Position numbers and translations under genes: made by a program. Source: JAQIBY01 sp034721855 (lineage in GTDB: Bacteria; Bacteroidota; Bacteroidia; Bacteroidales; ML635J-15). Taken from it: DNA of 5,754 nt. Below the pieces are notes generated by a model. It saw nothing but the letters and a program-made list of their open reading frames with translations, was not told the DNA's origin and made no database searches. Location: NCBI GenBank assembly GCA_034721855.1, contig JAYENB010000021.1, positions 1-5,754 of the forward strand, in the 5' to 3' direction. Position 1 is the first letter of the stretch; every line of letters begins with the position of its first letter. Of the stretch, positions 1 to 5,754 are shown one piece after another.

Positions 1-86
1 TCCATCACCCCCTCGCTCCATCGTGCTATCGTTCCTTCGTCCCATCTCACCATCACACCATCTCTCCGTCTCTCCCTCTCTCCAAC
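1..86. repeat. Degenerate 8-bp tandem array, consensus NCCNTCNY
   Basis: Reading from base 1 in steps of eight gives TCCATCAC, CCCCTCGC, TCCATCGT, GCTATCGT, TCCTTCGT, CCCATCTC, ACCATCAC, ACCATCTC, TCCGTCTC, TCCCTCTC and a partial TCCAAC. Unit position 2 is C in all eleven, position 3 is C in ten of eleven, and positions 5 and 6 are T and C in all ten complete units. The plus strand is pyrimidine-rich: only nine G occur in bases 1-174. The array is already in progress at the window edge, so its true length is unknown. The 8-bp period is not a multiple of three and no reading frame of note covers it, so it is not coding. Function is unknown. Slippage-generated low-complexity DNA is the default explanation. 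Confidence 0.8.
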
Positions 87-93
87 TTTATCA

Positions 94-114
94 TTTGATA
101 TTTGATATTCGATA
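94..114. repeat. A/T-rich 7-bp tandem repeat (TTTGATA x3)
   Basis: Three contiguous heptamers are TTTGATA (94-100), TTTGATA (101-107) and TTCGATA (108-114), the last with one change. A four-base bridge TTCA (115-118) leads straight into the next heptamer family. The period is 7, unlike the 8-bp arrays on either side, so this is a separate repeat inserted in or evolved within the mosaic. Function is unknown. Confidence 0.75.
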
Positions 115-118
115 TTCA

Positions 119-146
119 CTCACCACTTACTACTCACTACTCACCA
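119..146. repeat. 7-bp tandem repeat CTYACYA x4
   Basis: Four contiguous heptamers are CTCACCA (119-125), CTTACTA (126-132), CTCACTA (133-139) and CTCACCA (140-146). All variation is C/T transition at unit positions 3 and 6. The block has no G on the plus strand. Such pure C/T variation suggests an array that has drifted by transition mutation after expansion. It has no coding potential and no dyad symmetry that I can see. Confidence 0.8.
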
Positions 147-147
147 A

Positions 148-163
148 TCCATCACTCCATCAC
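148..163. repeat. Two exact copies of octamer TCCATCAC
   Basis: TCCATCAC occurs at 148-155 and 156-163, followed by a decaying copy TCCCCCT (164-170). The octamer is identical to the unit at 1-8, so the 8-bp family of the first array resumes here after the 7-bp blocks. The distance from base 1 is not a multiple of eight, so the two stretches are out of phase. Either the heptamer blocks interrupted one array or the unit was reused. Confidence 0.75.
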
Positions 164-170
164 TCCCCCT

Positions 171-194
171 CTCAGCGTCCTTGCGGCTTTGCGG
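171..194. repeat. GCG-bearing octamer block closing the repeat mosaic
   Basis: The 8-bp rhythm continues as CTCAGCGT (171-178), CCTTGCGG (179-186) and CTTTGCGG (187-194), directly followed by an A/T-rich run. From memory, strings of the type CTTTGCG / CCTTGCGG ending just before TTAAA-like sequence recur in intergenic DNA of many unrelated bacteria, and this block resembles them. I cannot check that here. It marks the boundary between the repeat mosaic and the leader of the plus-strand gene. Confidence 0.6.
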
Positions 195-299
195 TATAAA
201 AATACGAAAAATCAAAAAAATTATTAAATAAAAGCAACGTTTTAGCATCTCATTACGTATTATATGTAGAACAAGATTGTCAAACCAAAAACCTGCGTT
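195..299 (+). promoter_or_regulatory. A/T-rich leader, presumed promoter region of the P-domain gene
   Basis: This stretch is strongly A/T-rich and separates the repeat mosaic from the ATG at 300, so the promoter probably lies here. I do not find a convincing Bacteroidota promoter: no clear TAnnTTTG -7 box with an upstream TTG is visible, and a TATTAT at 258-263 has no well-spaced partner. There is no purine-rich Shine-Dalgarno sequence before the ATG. The last 20 bases are A/C-rich, which is normal for this phylum. An in-frame TAG at 267-269 closes the frame upstream, with no ATG between it and position 300. Confidence 0.35.
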
Positions 300-2597
300 A
301 TGAAAAAATCTGCCTTTATCTTTCTGTTATCAATGAGCATTGTATTGTCCGGCTTTGCTCAAAAAGCCTTTCACCATTCTCCCGATACCGTGTATCTACC
401 TGATGGTGTAGGGGTGTCTTATACCACATCCATTAATGTATCTGGTTATGCGCCCGGAACTACCATCACATCACCGTTTGACCTGGTGAGTGTGTGTGTG
501 AACATGGAACATTCTTTCCTCGGTGATTTGGTTATTTCGCTAACTGCCCCTGACGGAACAACGATAATATTGCAAGCTCAGGGAGGTGGGGGTACTTATC
601 TCGGTGAACCAATAGATGAATCCAATGATAGCATTCCCGGTGTGGGATATGATTATTGCTGGACCCCTAACCCAATGTATGGAACAATGACCCAAATGGC
701 AGACAGTTTTCAAAACTTGCCGGCAGGCAATTATGCTTCATTTGAACCGTTCAGTGAACTTATCGGATGCCAGGTCAATGGAACATGGACAATAACAATA
801 ACGGACAATTGGTCCATAGATGATGGTTTTATTTTTAATTGGGGTATCAATTTGTTTGATGGTATGTTATCTTGTAATTTGATACAAGGCCGGATTTATG
901 CTGATATCAATGAAAACGCTGTGTTTGATAATGATGATTTTCCTATGTCCGGTATCATGGTAAAAGCTGAACCTGGTCCTTATTATGGGATTAGCAATCA
1001 GCAAGGTATGTATTCTTTATGGGTTGATTCATCGGAATATTCAATATCGCAATTGAATATCTCATACCAGTGGGAACAATCTTCCCCGCTTAATCCGGAT
1101 TATTACACTGTCTATGTTCCATACAGTGAAGACATAGATACAATATCAGGACTGGATTTTGCCAATATTTCCGATTGTTATTATCCGCAATTAAGTGTGG
1201 ACGCCATGTTTTGGTGGGGTGGACTTTGTACGGAAACCTCATTGCGTATTTCTTATGAAAACAATGGAAATATTCCATCGGACAGCACAACCATTACCGT
1301 TGAACTGGATGATAACCTGATTTATGATCATGGAGGAAACCTGATCGCACAAGATGGCAATTTGCTCACCTTTGATGTAGGTTATGTATCACCTGGCTCA
1401 AGTGGGTCATTTATGATATATGGAGATTATGCCTGTGACCCTGATTTGCTTGGGACCACCCTTTGTGTTGAAGCGCATATTTATCCCGATGATGTTTGCG
1501 AACCTGTTGATTCCACATGGGATCATTCCAGCGTTGAAGTGGAAGGCGAATGTGTCGGTGACAGCCTAATATGTTTTTCCATTACCAATACAGGGGATCC
1601 CGGTGATGGTGATATGGTCGGTACTTCCGAATACCGCCTGTTTGAAGATAATATAATTGTGGAGACCGGAACATTTCAGCTACTGGGTGGTGAAACCATG
1701 GAAATGTGCTGGCCGGCAACCGGAACAACATTAAGGTTAGAAGCCGATCAGAGACCCGGGCATCCCGGCAACAGTGAACCACAGGAAAGCATTGAGCAGT
1801 GTGGTAATCCCAATAATTCATTGGGTGAAATACTTGATGTTCCCTTAGACGACCAGGATCCGTTTGTGGATGTCGAATGTGTGGAAGTTGCAAGTTCCTG
1901 GGACCCCAATGATAAAGCTGTGTTGCCACAGGGCATAACTGAACACCATTTCATTGATTCTACGGATGTGCTGGAATACAGAATTCGTTTTCAAAACACA
2001 GGCAACGCACCGGCAGAAACAGTGGTTGTTGTGGATACCATTTCAGAATTCCTGGATATTACTACCTTCGAACCCATTGCTTCAAGCCATCCCTGCGACA
2101 TTGATTTTCCCCTGCCCAATGTAGTCCGCTGGACCTTTGAGGGCATCAACCTGCCCGACAGCAATGCCAACGAACCTGAAAGCCATGGGTTTGTGAAATT
2201 TAAAATGCATCAGCAACCAGGCAACCAGATTTATACAGAGATCAACAACAGCGCCGCCATTTTCTTTGATTACAACCTTCCAGTGTTGACAAACGAAGTG
2301 TTTAACATCATCGGCAAAATGGATGAAGTTATCACAGATGTCCCTGAAATAAATACCCAGCAACAGGTAGATGTGTTCCCGAACCCTGCCGCCAATTACG
2401 TAAAATTTAGCGTGAATGCTGATACGTATGACATTGAATTGTATGATGCCTCCGGCAGAATAATCCGGCATATCCAGGGCATCACATCCGCTGAGTACCA
2501 CATGCCGGCAACCAACATCAGTAAGGGGATTTATTACTACCGCATTAAAGATAAGGACGGTGTGATTGGTGCAGGGAAGCTTGTGATTGCGGAGTAA
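300..2597 (+). CDS. Secreted P-domain / SdrD-B-like / DUF7619-like protein with T9SS type A sorting domain
   Basis: Complete 765-residue protein. Seen: an N-terminal KK and a hydrophobic core give a Sec signal peptide, probably cleaved after A20 (GFA|QK). Residues about 40-187 resemble a proprotein convertase P-domain (HSFLGDLVISLTAPDGT from about 70; GTWTITITDNW from about 160). Residues 195-245 resemble an SdrD B domain, with a DINENAVFDNDD acidic loop (202-213) suited to calcium. About 296-412 and 418-505 are CARDB/DUF11-like beta regions. About 533-670, opening with DPNDK (535-539) and ending NEVFNI, is the conserved repeat domain common in Bacteroidota surface proteins. The T9SS sorting domain is 691-765 (FPNP at 693-696, GIYYYRI at 743-749). 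Inferred: export by Sec then T9SS, with removal of the C-terminal domain by the PorU sortase. No peptidase domain accompanies the P-domain, so enzymatic function is not supported; a structural or binding role is a guess. The ATG at 300 is the first after an in-frame stop and preserves the signal peptide. Confidence 0.93.
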   Translation: MKKSAFIFLLSMSIVLSGFAQKAFHHSPDTVYLPDGVGVSYTTSINVSGYAPGTTITSPFDLVSVCVNMEHSFLGDLVISLTAPDGTTIILQAQGGGGTYLGEPIDESNDSIPGVGYDYCWTPNPMYGTMTQMADSFQNLPAGNYASFEPFSELIGCQVNGTWTITITDNWSIDDGFIFNWGINLFDGMLSCNLIQGRIYADINENAVFDNDDFPMSGIMVKAEPGPYYGISNQQGMYSLWVDSSEYSISQLNISYQWEQSSPLNPDYYTVYVPYSEDIDTISGLDFANISDCYYPQLSVDAMFWWGGLCTETSLRISYENNGNIPSDSTTITVELDDNLIYDHGGNLIAQDGNLLTFDVGYVSPGSSGSFMIYGDYACDPDLLGTTLCVEAHIYPDDVCEPVDSTWDHSSVEVEGECVGDSLICFSITNTGDPGDGDMVGTSEYRLFEDNIIVETGTFQLLGGETMEMCWPATGTTLRLEADQRPGHPGNSEPQESIEQCGNPNNSLGEILDVPLDDQDPFVDVECVEVASSWDPNDKAVLPQGITEHHFIDSTDVLEYRIRFQNTGNAPAETVVVVDTISEFLDITTFEPIASSHPCDIDFPLPNVVRWTFEGINLPDSNANEPESHGFVKFKMHQQPGNQIYTEINNSAAIFFDYNLPVLTNEVFNIIGKMDEVITDVPEINTQQQVDVFPNPAANYVKFSVNADTYDIELYDASGRIIRHIQGITSAEYHMPATNISKGIYYYRIKDKDGVIGAGKLVIAE

Positions 2598-2604
2598 TCC
2601 TTTG

Positions 2605-5600
2605 TTATTGTTTCTCTATTTTCAAATTTTTGTTCACTTTATCTGTACGCAAATTGAGTATATACATCCCTGGAGCAATGTCATTTAATCTGAGTTTTAT
2701 ATGGGTTTTTACCCCTTGAATCAATGCGTTTTTTTGCAACAAGATGCGTCCCTGCATATCAATCAAACCTAATGTTGTTTGTCCCTCCGGCCAGTTTGTG
2801 AAGACAACGTTCAAATAATCTCTAAATGGGTTGGGGAAAACTTTCACCGAAATTTTATCGTCCGGGGTAAAACAGTTAATCGAAGTAACCATAAAATTCT
2901 CGGTTAACCCATCAAAATCTGTTTGTGACAGTTTGTAATAAACATCACCAACAGGGGCAAAATCATCCGTGAATGCATAGGTTTGTGACTGCGATGTAGT
3001 GCCTGAGCCTGTGATCCGTTTGATCTCTTCGAAACTGACACCGTCAACGCTACGGTATAGCGTGAAATAATCATTGTTGGTTTCGTTCGCTGTAGTCCAT
3101 GAAACATCAATCGCATCATTTTCATGATCACATGTGACATCAAAATTCAGAAGTTCTATTGGTAACGGGATGTCTTTACTGGTGCCACTAAATGTAATTT
3201 GTTTTTCTCCTTTAGCTCCAAAAGGGATGCTAATAGAGGAAGAAATGTCGCCAGTCACTGTGGATTCTGCGGATGCATCACCGCCGGCATCTTTCCAGAT
3301 ATTATCCCAGTATGCAGTGGTCAGGTATTGCAACTGAGAACCACCATCGCAGAAATCATGGATATAACAAGGGTTGTTGTTTCTCCATGACAGTGTAACA
3401 TCCAAATTTTGTGCGGAATTGACCAGCCAGTATTCCCTGTCGGTGGTATGGGTAAGCGGATATTCATGCGTCCAGTCGTGGTACCACCAGGTATGCAGGT
3501 TTTCATTTGAATAGAAATACCTTACATTGATATTTGTAGAAGCGGCCGGGGTAGCAGTAAAAGGCGCCCATATTTTGTATGTCTGCAAACCATCACCAAT
3601 ATCCCTGTCAGTCACATGGCCGATTGGGAAAGTAAATGCAGCAGTGGCACTGGTTTTTTCTGCCGGGCCGTCAATAAAACTTGTGATTGAACCTTCATTG
3701 GTTGTAGCAGATGTCCCAAATACAAATGTATTTGTGTCTGTGTTCACTATGCCTTGTGTGAAAGTTGCGGAATTGCTTACAGTAAAATCATTATCTTCAA
3801 TCATAATATCTGCATTACTGCCTGTGGTATTATTAAATACGACATTATAAAAAGTATTAGCAGTTGTGCCACTGATTATCTGTTTTTCAGTGTCTTCAAA
3901 ATATACTGTTCCCAATTGCGGGATAAAATCACCATTATTGGTCCAGTTACCATGAATATACATGTCGTAATTGTTTGTACTTACATCACACGTTGCTGCT
4001 GTATTAATGGTGAAATTCCCGTTTATGGTTACATGACCGGCCAATGTTTTAGTTCCTGCTGCTTCCCCACTTGTTATAAGATGGTAATAAGTCGTGCTTC
4101 TGACATTTTGATCGCCGGCAGAACAATAATTTACAGTATTATAAAATGCAGAAGCAAACAAATCACCGGTTGTCAGGGCTATTTCTCCGCCTAATTCAAG
4201 GGTTGAATATTCAGCATTCTCCCAGCTACTGGTAGTAGATAATGTCAAATCTCCGTTCTGAATACTAAAGATTCCATTGTTAGTGACAGCAATACCTGAG
4301 GTTATATCCACATTGCTTGCTGTTTTTGTTATTATGCAATTTGATGCAATTGTTTTATTTCCACCTGTAATACTCAATTCTTTGGTGTTATCAATGTTTC
4401 CAATACCACTGATGGTTGTATTGTTACCACTCAATGTTAAAATATTGGTTCCTGTAAAATGGCCATCAATAGTGACATGGCCGGTAGCTGTAAAATCCCT
4501 GTTACCTGCGGCCAATACTCCCGCCGGAGTAATGGTAATACTTTTTATAGTAGCATTAGCTACGTTCACCGAAACCGTATGCCCGTTATTTATTCTCACA
4601 TTATCAGTCTCAAGGGGCACGCAATGACAATCCCATGTATTTACATCATCCCAATTGCCTGTGGTAATGCTTTCAATCACAATGTATTTCCATACATCCA
4701 GATCTTTAGCAGCTGCATCCCCACAAGAACTGGATGCCACAACACTTACATTACCCCACTCCGAAATGTTGTCCCAATCAACGGTGATGTCAGTGGAATT
4801 TTGTCCTGATGCCAGGGTACCCCCTGTTATTGTCCATGTATATGAATAACCTGATGTATCATTTACAGAATATGAAACTCCGGTTTGTTCAACAGGAACA
4901 AACGTTGGCCCGGATATAGAAGATGGCTGAATGGTGTGAATTACCACAGATAAATTTACCGGAGCGCCATAAGTGCAGCCATTGTGCTCTACAACCTCAA
5001 CATTACCGACCATCCCTTCAGACCCCCAATTGACTTCAATACTATTTGTACCTTGTCCGGAAGCAATTGTTCCACCCGTAATTGTCCAGGTATAAGTGGA
5101 ACCGGGTGTATTTGTCACAGAATAGACCACATTCGTGTCATCAGTACAAACACTGGTACTTCCTGTAATGGAAGAAGTAACTGGGGCTTTACAGTCAGTA
5201 TCATCACCAAAACAAAAATGTGCAAGAAATGTTGTCAGGCCTGTCCTTTTTGCCGTGGGATTTACAGCATTTACGTGTGTGCCCTCATTTGTCCAGTTAC
5301 TACCGGAACTGGCACGTGTCAGTAATCGTGTTTCCGCGTCAATGGGAAACGAACTGAATCCATTTCCTGTAAGTTCCAGGTCATAACCGGTAATGCTAAT
5401 GCCGTTGTCAGGGGTAAGCGTCCAGTAACCTTCAATAAAAGTATTGTGAACAGAATCAGGGTCTGTTTGGGGCGGGTCCTGTAATGGCAATCCATCATTG
5501 CCGGGATTGGATGCCACAAATTCTGCAATAACGGTACCTCCCCCGACATCATCTCCACCAATGGTAAAAGTAGGCTCAGCAGGCCGGCAATATGCATCCG

Positions 5601-5754
5601 TTCCAACCGGAAAAAACTGTTTTACATCACTGTGATTTGTGCTTGTCAGCCATTTTTCATATTTCCCAATTACCTGCCCTGATGTGTAATTTAAAGTTCC
5701 ATAGTCAGTTTTAGACTCCCCAACAGTGATTTTATTATCCCCGGTGTTGATGTT
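2605..5754 (-). CDS. Long multidomain T9SS-secreted surface protein with two PKD-like domains (5' end outside window)
   Basis: The 3' 1049 codons are visible; the frame stays open to the right edge, so start and signal peptide are missing. The first in-window GTG, at 5517, lies inside a continuous domain and is not the start. Numbering from the edge: about 30-186 is an FPVG-type module (QFFPVGT 46-52, EGYWTLT 108-114); 190-273 and 274-354 are PKD-like domains, each with a YTWTITGG core; about 358-424 is a G8-like segment (GNWDDVNTWDCHCVP 366-380). Residues 401-689 are repetitive beta-strand sequence rich in N, T, G and I, probably a beta-helix. A second FPIG-type module follows (FTFPIG 707-712, REYWLVN 773-779). 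LPIELL at 864 opens an Fn3-like domain to about 959, and the T9SS type A sorting domain is 968-1049 (FPNPF 973-977, GMYILNLR near 1029). Inferred: a large cell-surface or released protein, perhaps adhesive. No catalytic motif is recognised. It converges on the P-domain gene with a 7-bp gap. Confidence 0.92.
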   Translation of the reverse strand, partial: NINTGDNKITVGESKTDYGTLNYTSGQVIGKYEKWLTSTNHSDVKQFFPVGTDAYCRPAEPTFTIGGDDVGGGTVIAEFVASNPGNDGLPLQDPPQTDPDSVHNTFIEGYWTLTPDNGISITGYDLELTGNGFSSFPIDAETRLLTRASSGSNWTNEGTHVNAVNPTAKRTGLTTFLAHFCFGDDTDCKAPVTSSITGSTSVCTDDTNVVYSVTNTPGSTYTWTITGGTIASGQGTNSIEVNWGSEGMVGNVEVVEHNGCTYGAPVNLSVVIHTIQPSSISGPTFVPVEQTGVSYSVNDTSGYSYTWTITGGTLASGQNSTDITVDWDNISEWGNVSVVASSSCGDAAAKDLDVWKYIVIESITTGNWDDVNTWDCHCVPLETDNVRINNGHTVSVNVANATIKSITITPAGVLAAGNRDFTATGHVTIDGHFTGTNILTLSGNNTTISGIGNIDNTKELSITGGNKTIASNCIITKTASNVDITSGIAVTNNGIFSIQNGDLTLSTTSSWENAEYSTLELGGEIALTTGDLFASAFYNTVNYCSAGDQNVRSTTYYHLITSGEAAGTKTLAGHVTINGNFTINTAATCDVSTNNYDMYIHGNWTNNGDFIPQLGTVYFEDTEKQIISGTTANTFYNVVFNNTTGSNADIMIEDNDFTVSNSATFTQGIVNTDTNTFVFGTSATTNEGSITSFIDGPAEKTSATAAFTFPIGHVTDRDIGDGLQTYKIWAPFTATPAASTNINVRYFYSNENLHTWWYHDWTHEYPLTHTTDREYWLVNSAQNLDVTLSWRNNNPCYIHDFCDGGSQLQYLTTAYWDNIWKDAGGDASAESTVTGDISSSISIPFGAKGEKQITFSGTSKDIPLPIELLNFDVTCDHENDAIDVSWTTANETNNDYFTLYRSVDGVSFEEIKRITGSGTTSQSQTYAFTDDFAPVGDVYYKLSQTDFDGLTENFMVTSINCFTPDDKISVKVFPNPFRDYLNVVFTNWPEGQTTLGLIDMQGRILLQKNALIQGVKTHIKLRLNDIAPGMYILNLRTDKVNKNLKIEKQ
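4693..5187 (-). repeat. Tandem pair of PKD-like domains within the long surface protein
   Basis: Two adjacent beta-sandwich domains of about 84 and 81 residues share the core (T/S)YTWTITGGT(I/L)ASGQ, encoded at 5053-5094 and 4801-4842, exactly 252 bp apart. Across the 14 codons from Tyr to Gln only one residue differs (I versus L), while 10 of 42 bases differ and nearly all changes are synonymous. Each copy has a following D/E-V-x-W strand (IEVNWGS and ITVDWDN) and a GNV-x-V-V strand. Such PKD-like units usually act as rigid spacers or adhesive modules on Bacteroidota surface proteins; their role here is inferred. Confidence 0.75.

Noticed and set aside
1..194. Possible CRISPR array
   Set aside because: Units are only 7-8 bp, contiguous and degenerate, with no unique spacers and no cas genes nearby.
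258..263. TATTAT as a -10 box for the plus-strand gene
   Set aside because: No well-spaced -35 or Bacteroidota -33 element is present, and A/T-rich leaders contain such hexamers by chance.
486..500. TG dinucleotide run (TG x5 at 491-500) as a phase-variation tract
   Set aside because: It is short, lies in the middle of the P-domain coding region and codes for an ordinary VSVCVN strand, and the frame is intact.
2082..2501. 139-codon minus-strand open frame inside the P-domain gene
   Set aside because: It is antisense to the conserved DPNDK-type and sorting domains, with no coherent protein features.
2585..2599. GATT / AATC hairpin followed by T-rich DNA as a terminator for the plus-strand gene
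   Set aside because: The stem is only four A/T-rich base pairs with a 7-base loop, and the following T stretch is interrupted. It is too weak to call.
3754..4194. 146-codon plus-strand open frame opposite the beta-helix region
   Set aside because: It is fully antisense to a well-supported gene, its translation is Cys/Ile-rich with no recognisable domain, and it is a shadow of the biased codons of the real gene.
5515..5517. GTG as the start codon of the long minus-strand gene
   Set aside because: The frame is open upstream to the window edge, the upstream residues belong to the same domain, and no signal peptide follows the GTG.

Overview
The window looks like a chromosomal fragment from a member of the Bacteroidota. 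Both large genes encode secreted proteins that end in a type IX secretion system (T9SS) type A sorting domain, with the usual V-FPNP start and a terminal G-x-Y-x-(L/Y)-(R/N) strand. That machinery is confined to this phylum. The plus-strand gene also has a typical signal peptide ending A|Q and no Shine-Dalgarno sequence, both common in the group. I cannot name a genus.

Layout. Positions 1-194 are non-coding and almost entirely short-period tandem repeats: a degenerate 8-bp array (1-86), two 7-bp arrays (94-114 and 119-146), two exact copies of the first octamer (148-163), and a GCGG-bearing octamer block (171-194). Positions 195-299 are an A/T-rich leader that presumably holds the promoter of the first gene. 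Positions 300-2597 (+) encode a 765-residue protein: signal peptide, P-domain-like beta sandwich, SdrD-B-like domain, two CARDB/DUF11-like regions, a DPNDK-type conserved repeat domain (DUF7619-like) and a sorting domain. Positions 2605-5754 (-) hold the 3' 1049 codons of a very long gene that enters from beyond the right edge. It encodes an FPVG-type module, two PKD-like domains, a G8-like segment, a long beta-helix-like stretch, a second FPIG-type module, an Fn3-like domain and a sorting domain.

The two genes converge and their stop codons are only 7 bp apart, so they are not one operon. Both products should cross the inner membrane by Sec, leave through T9SS, and be attached to the surface or released after loss of the C-terminal domain. 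Neither shows a catalytic domain that I recognise, so structural, adhesive or binding roles are more likely than enzymatic ones.

I found no defence system, mobile element with a transposase, CRISPR array, tRNA or rRNA. The most unusual feature is the repeat mosaic at 1-194. The two protein genes are unusual in modular detail but belong to known architectural classes.
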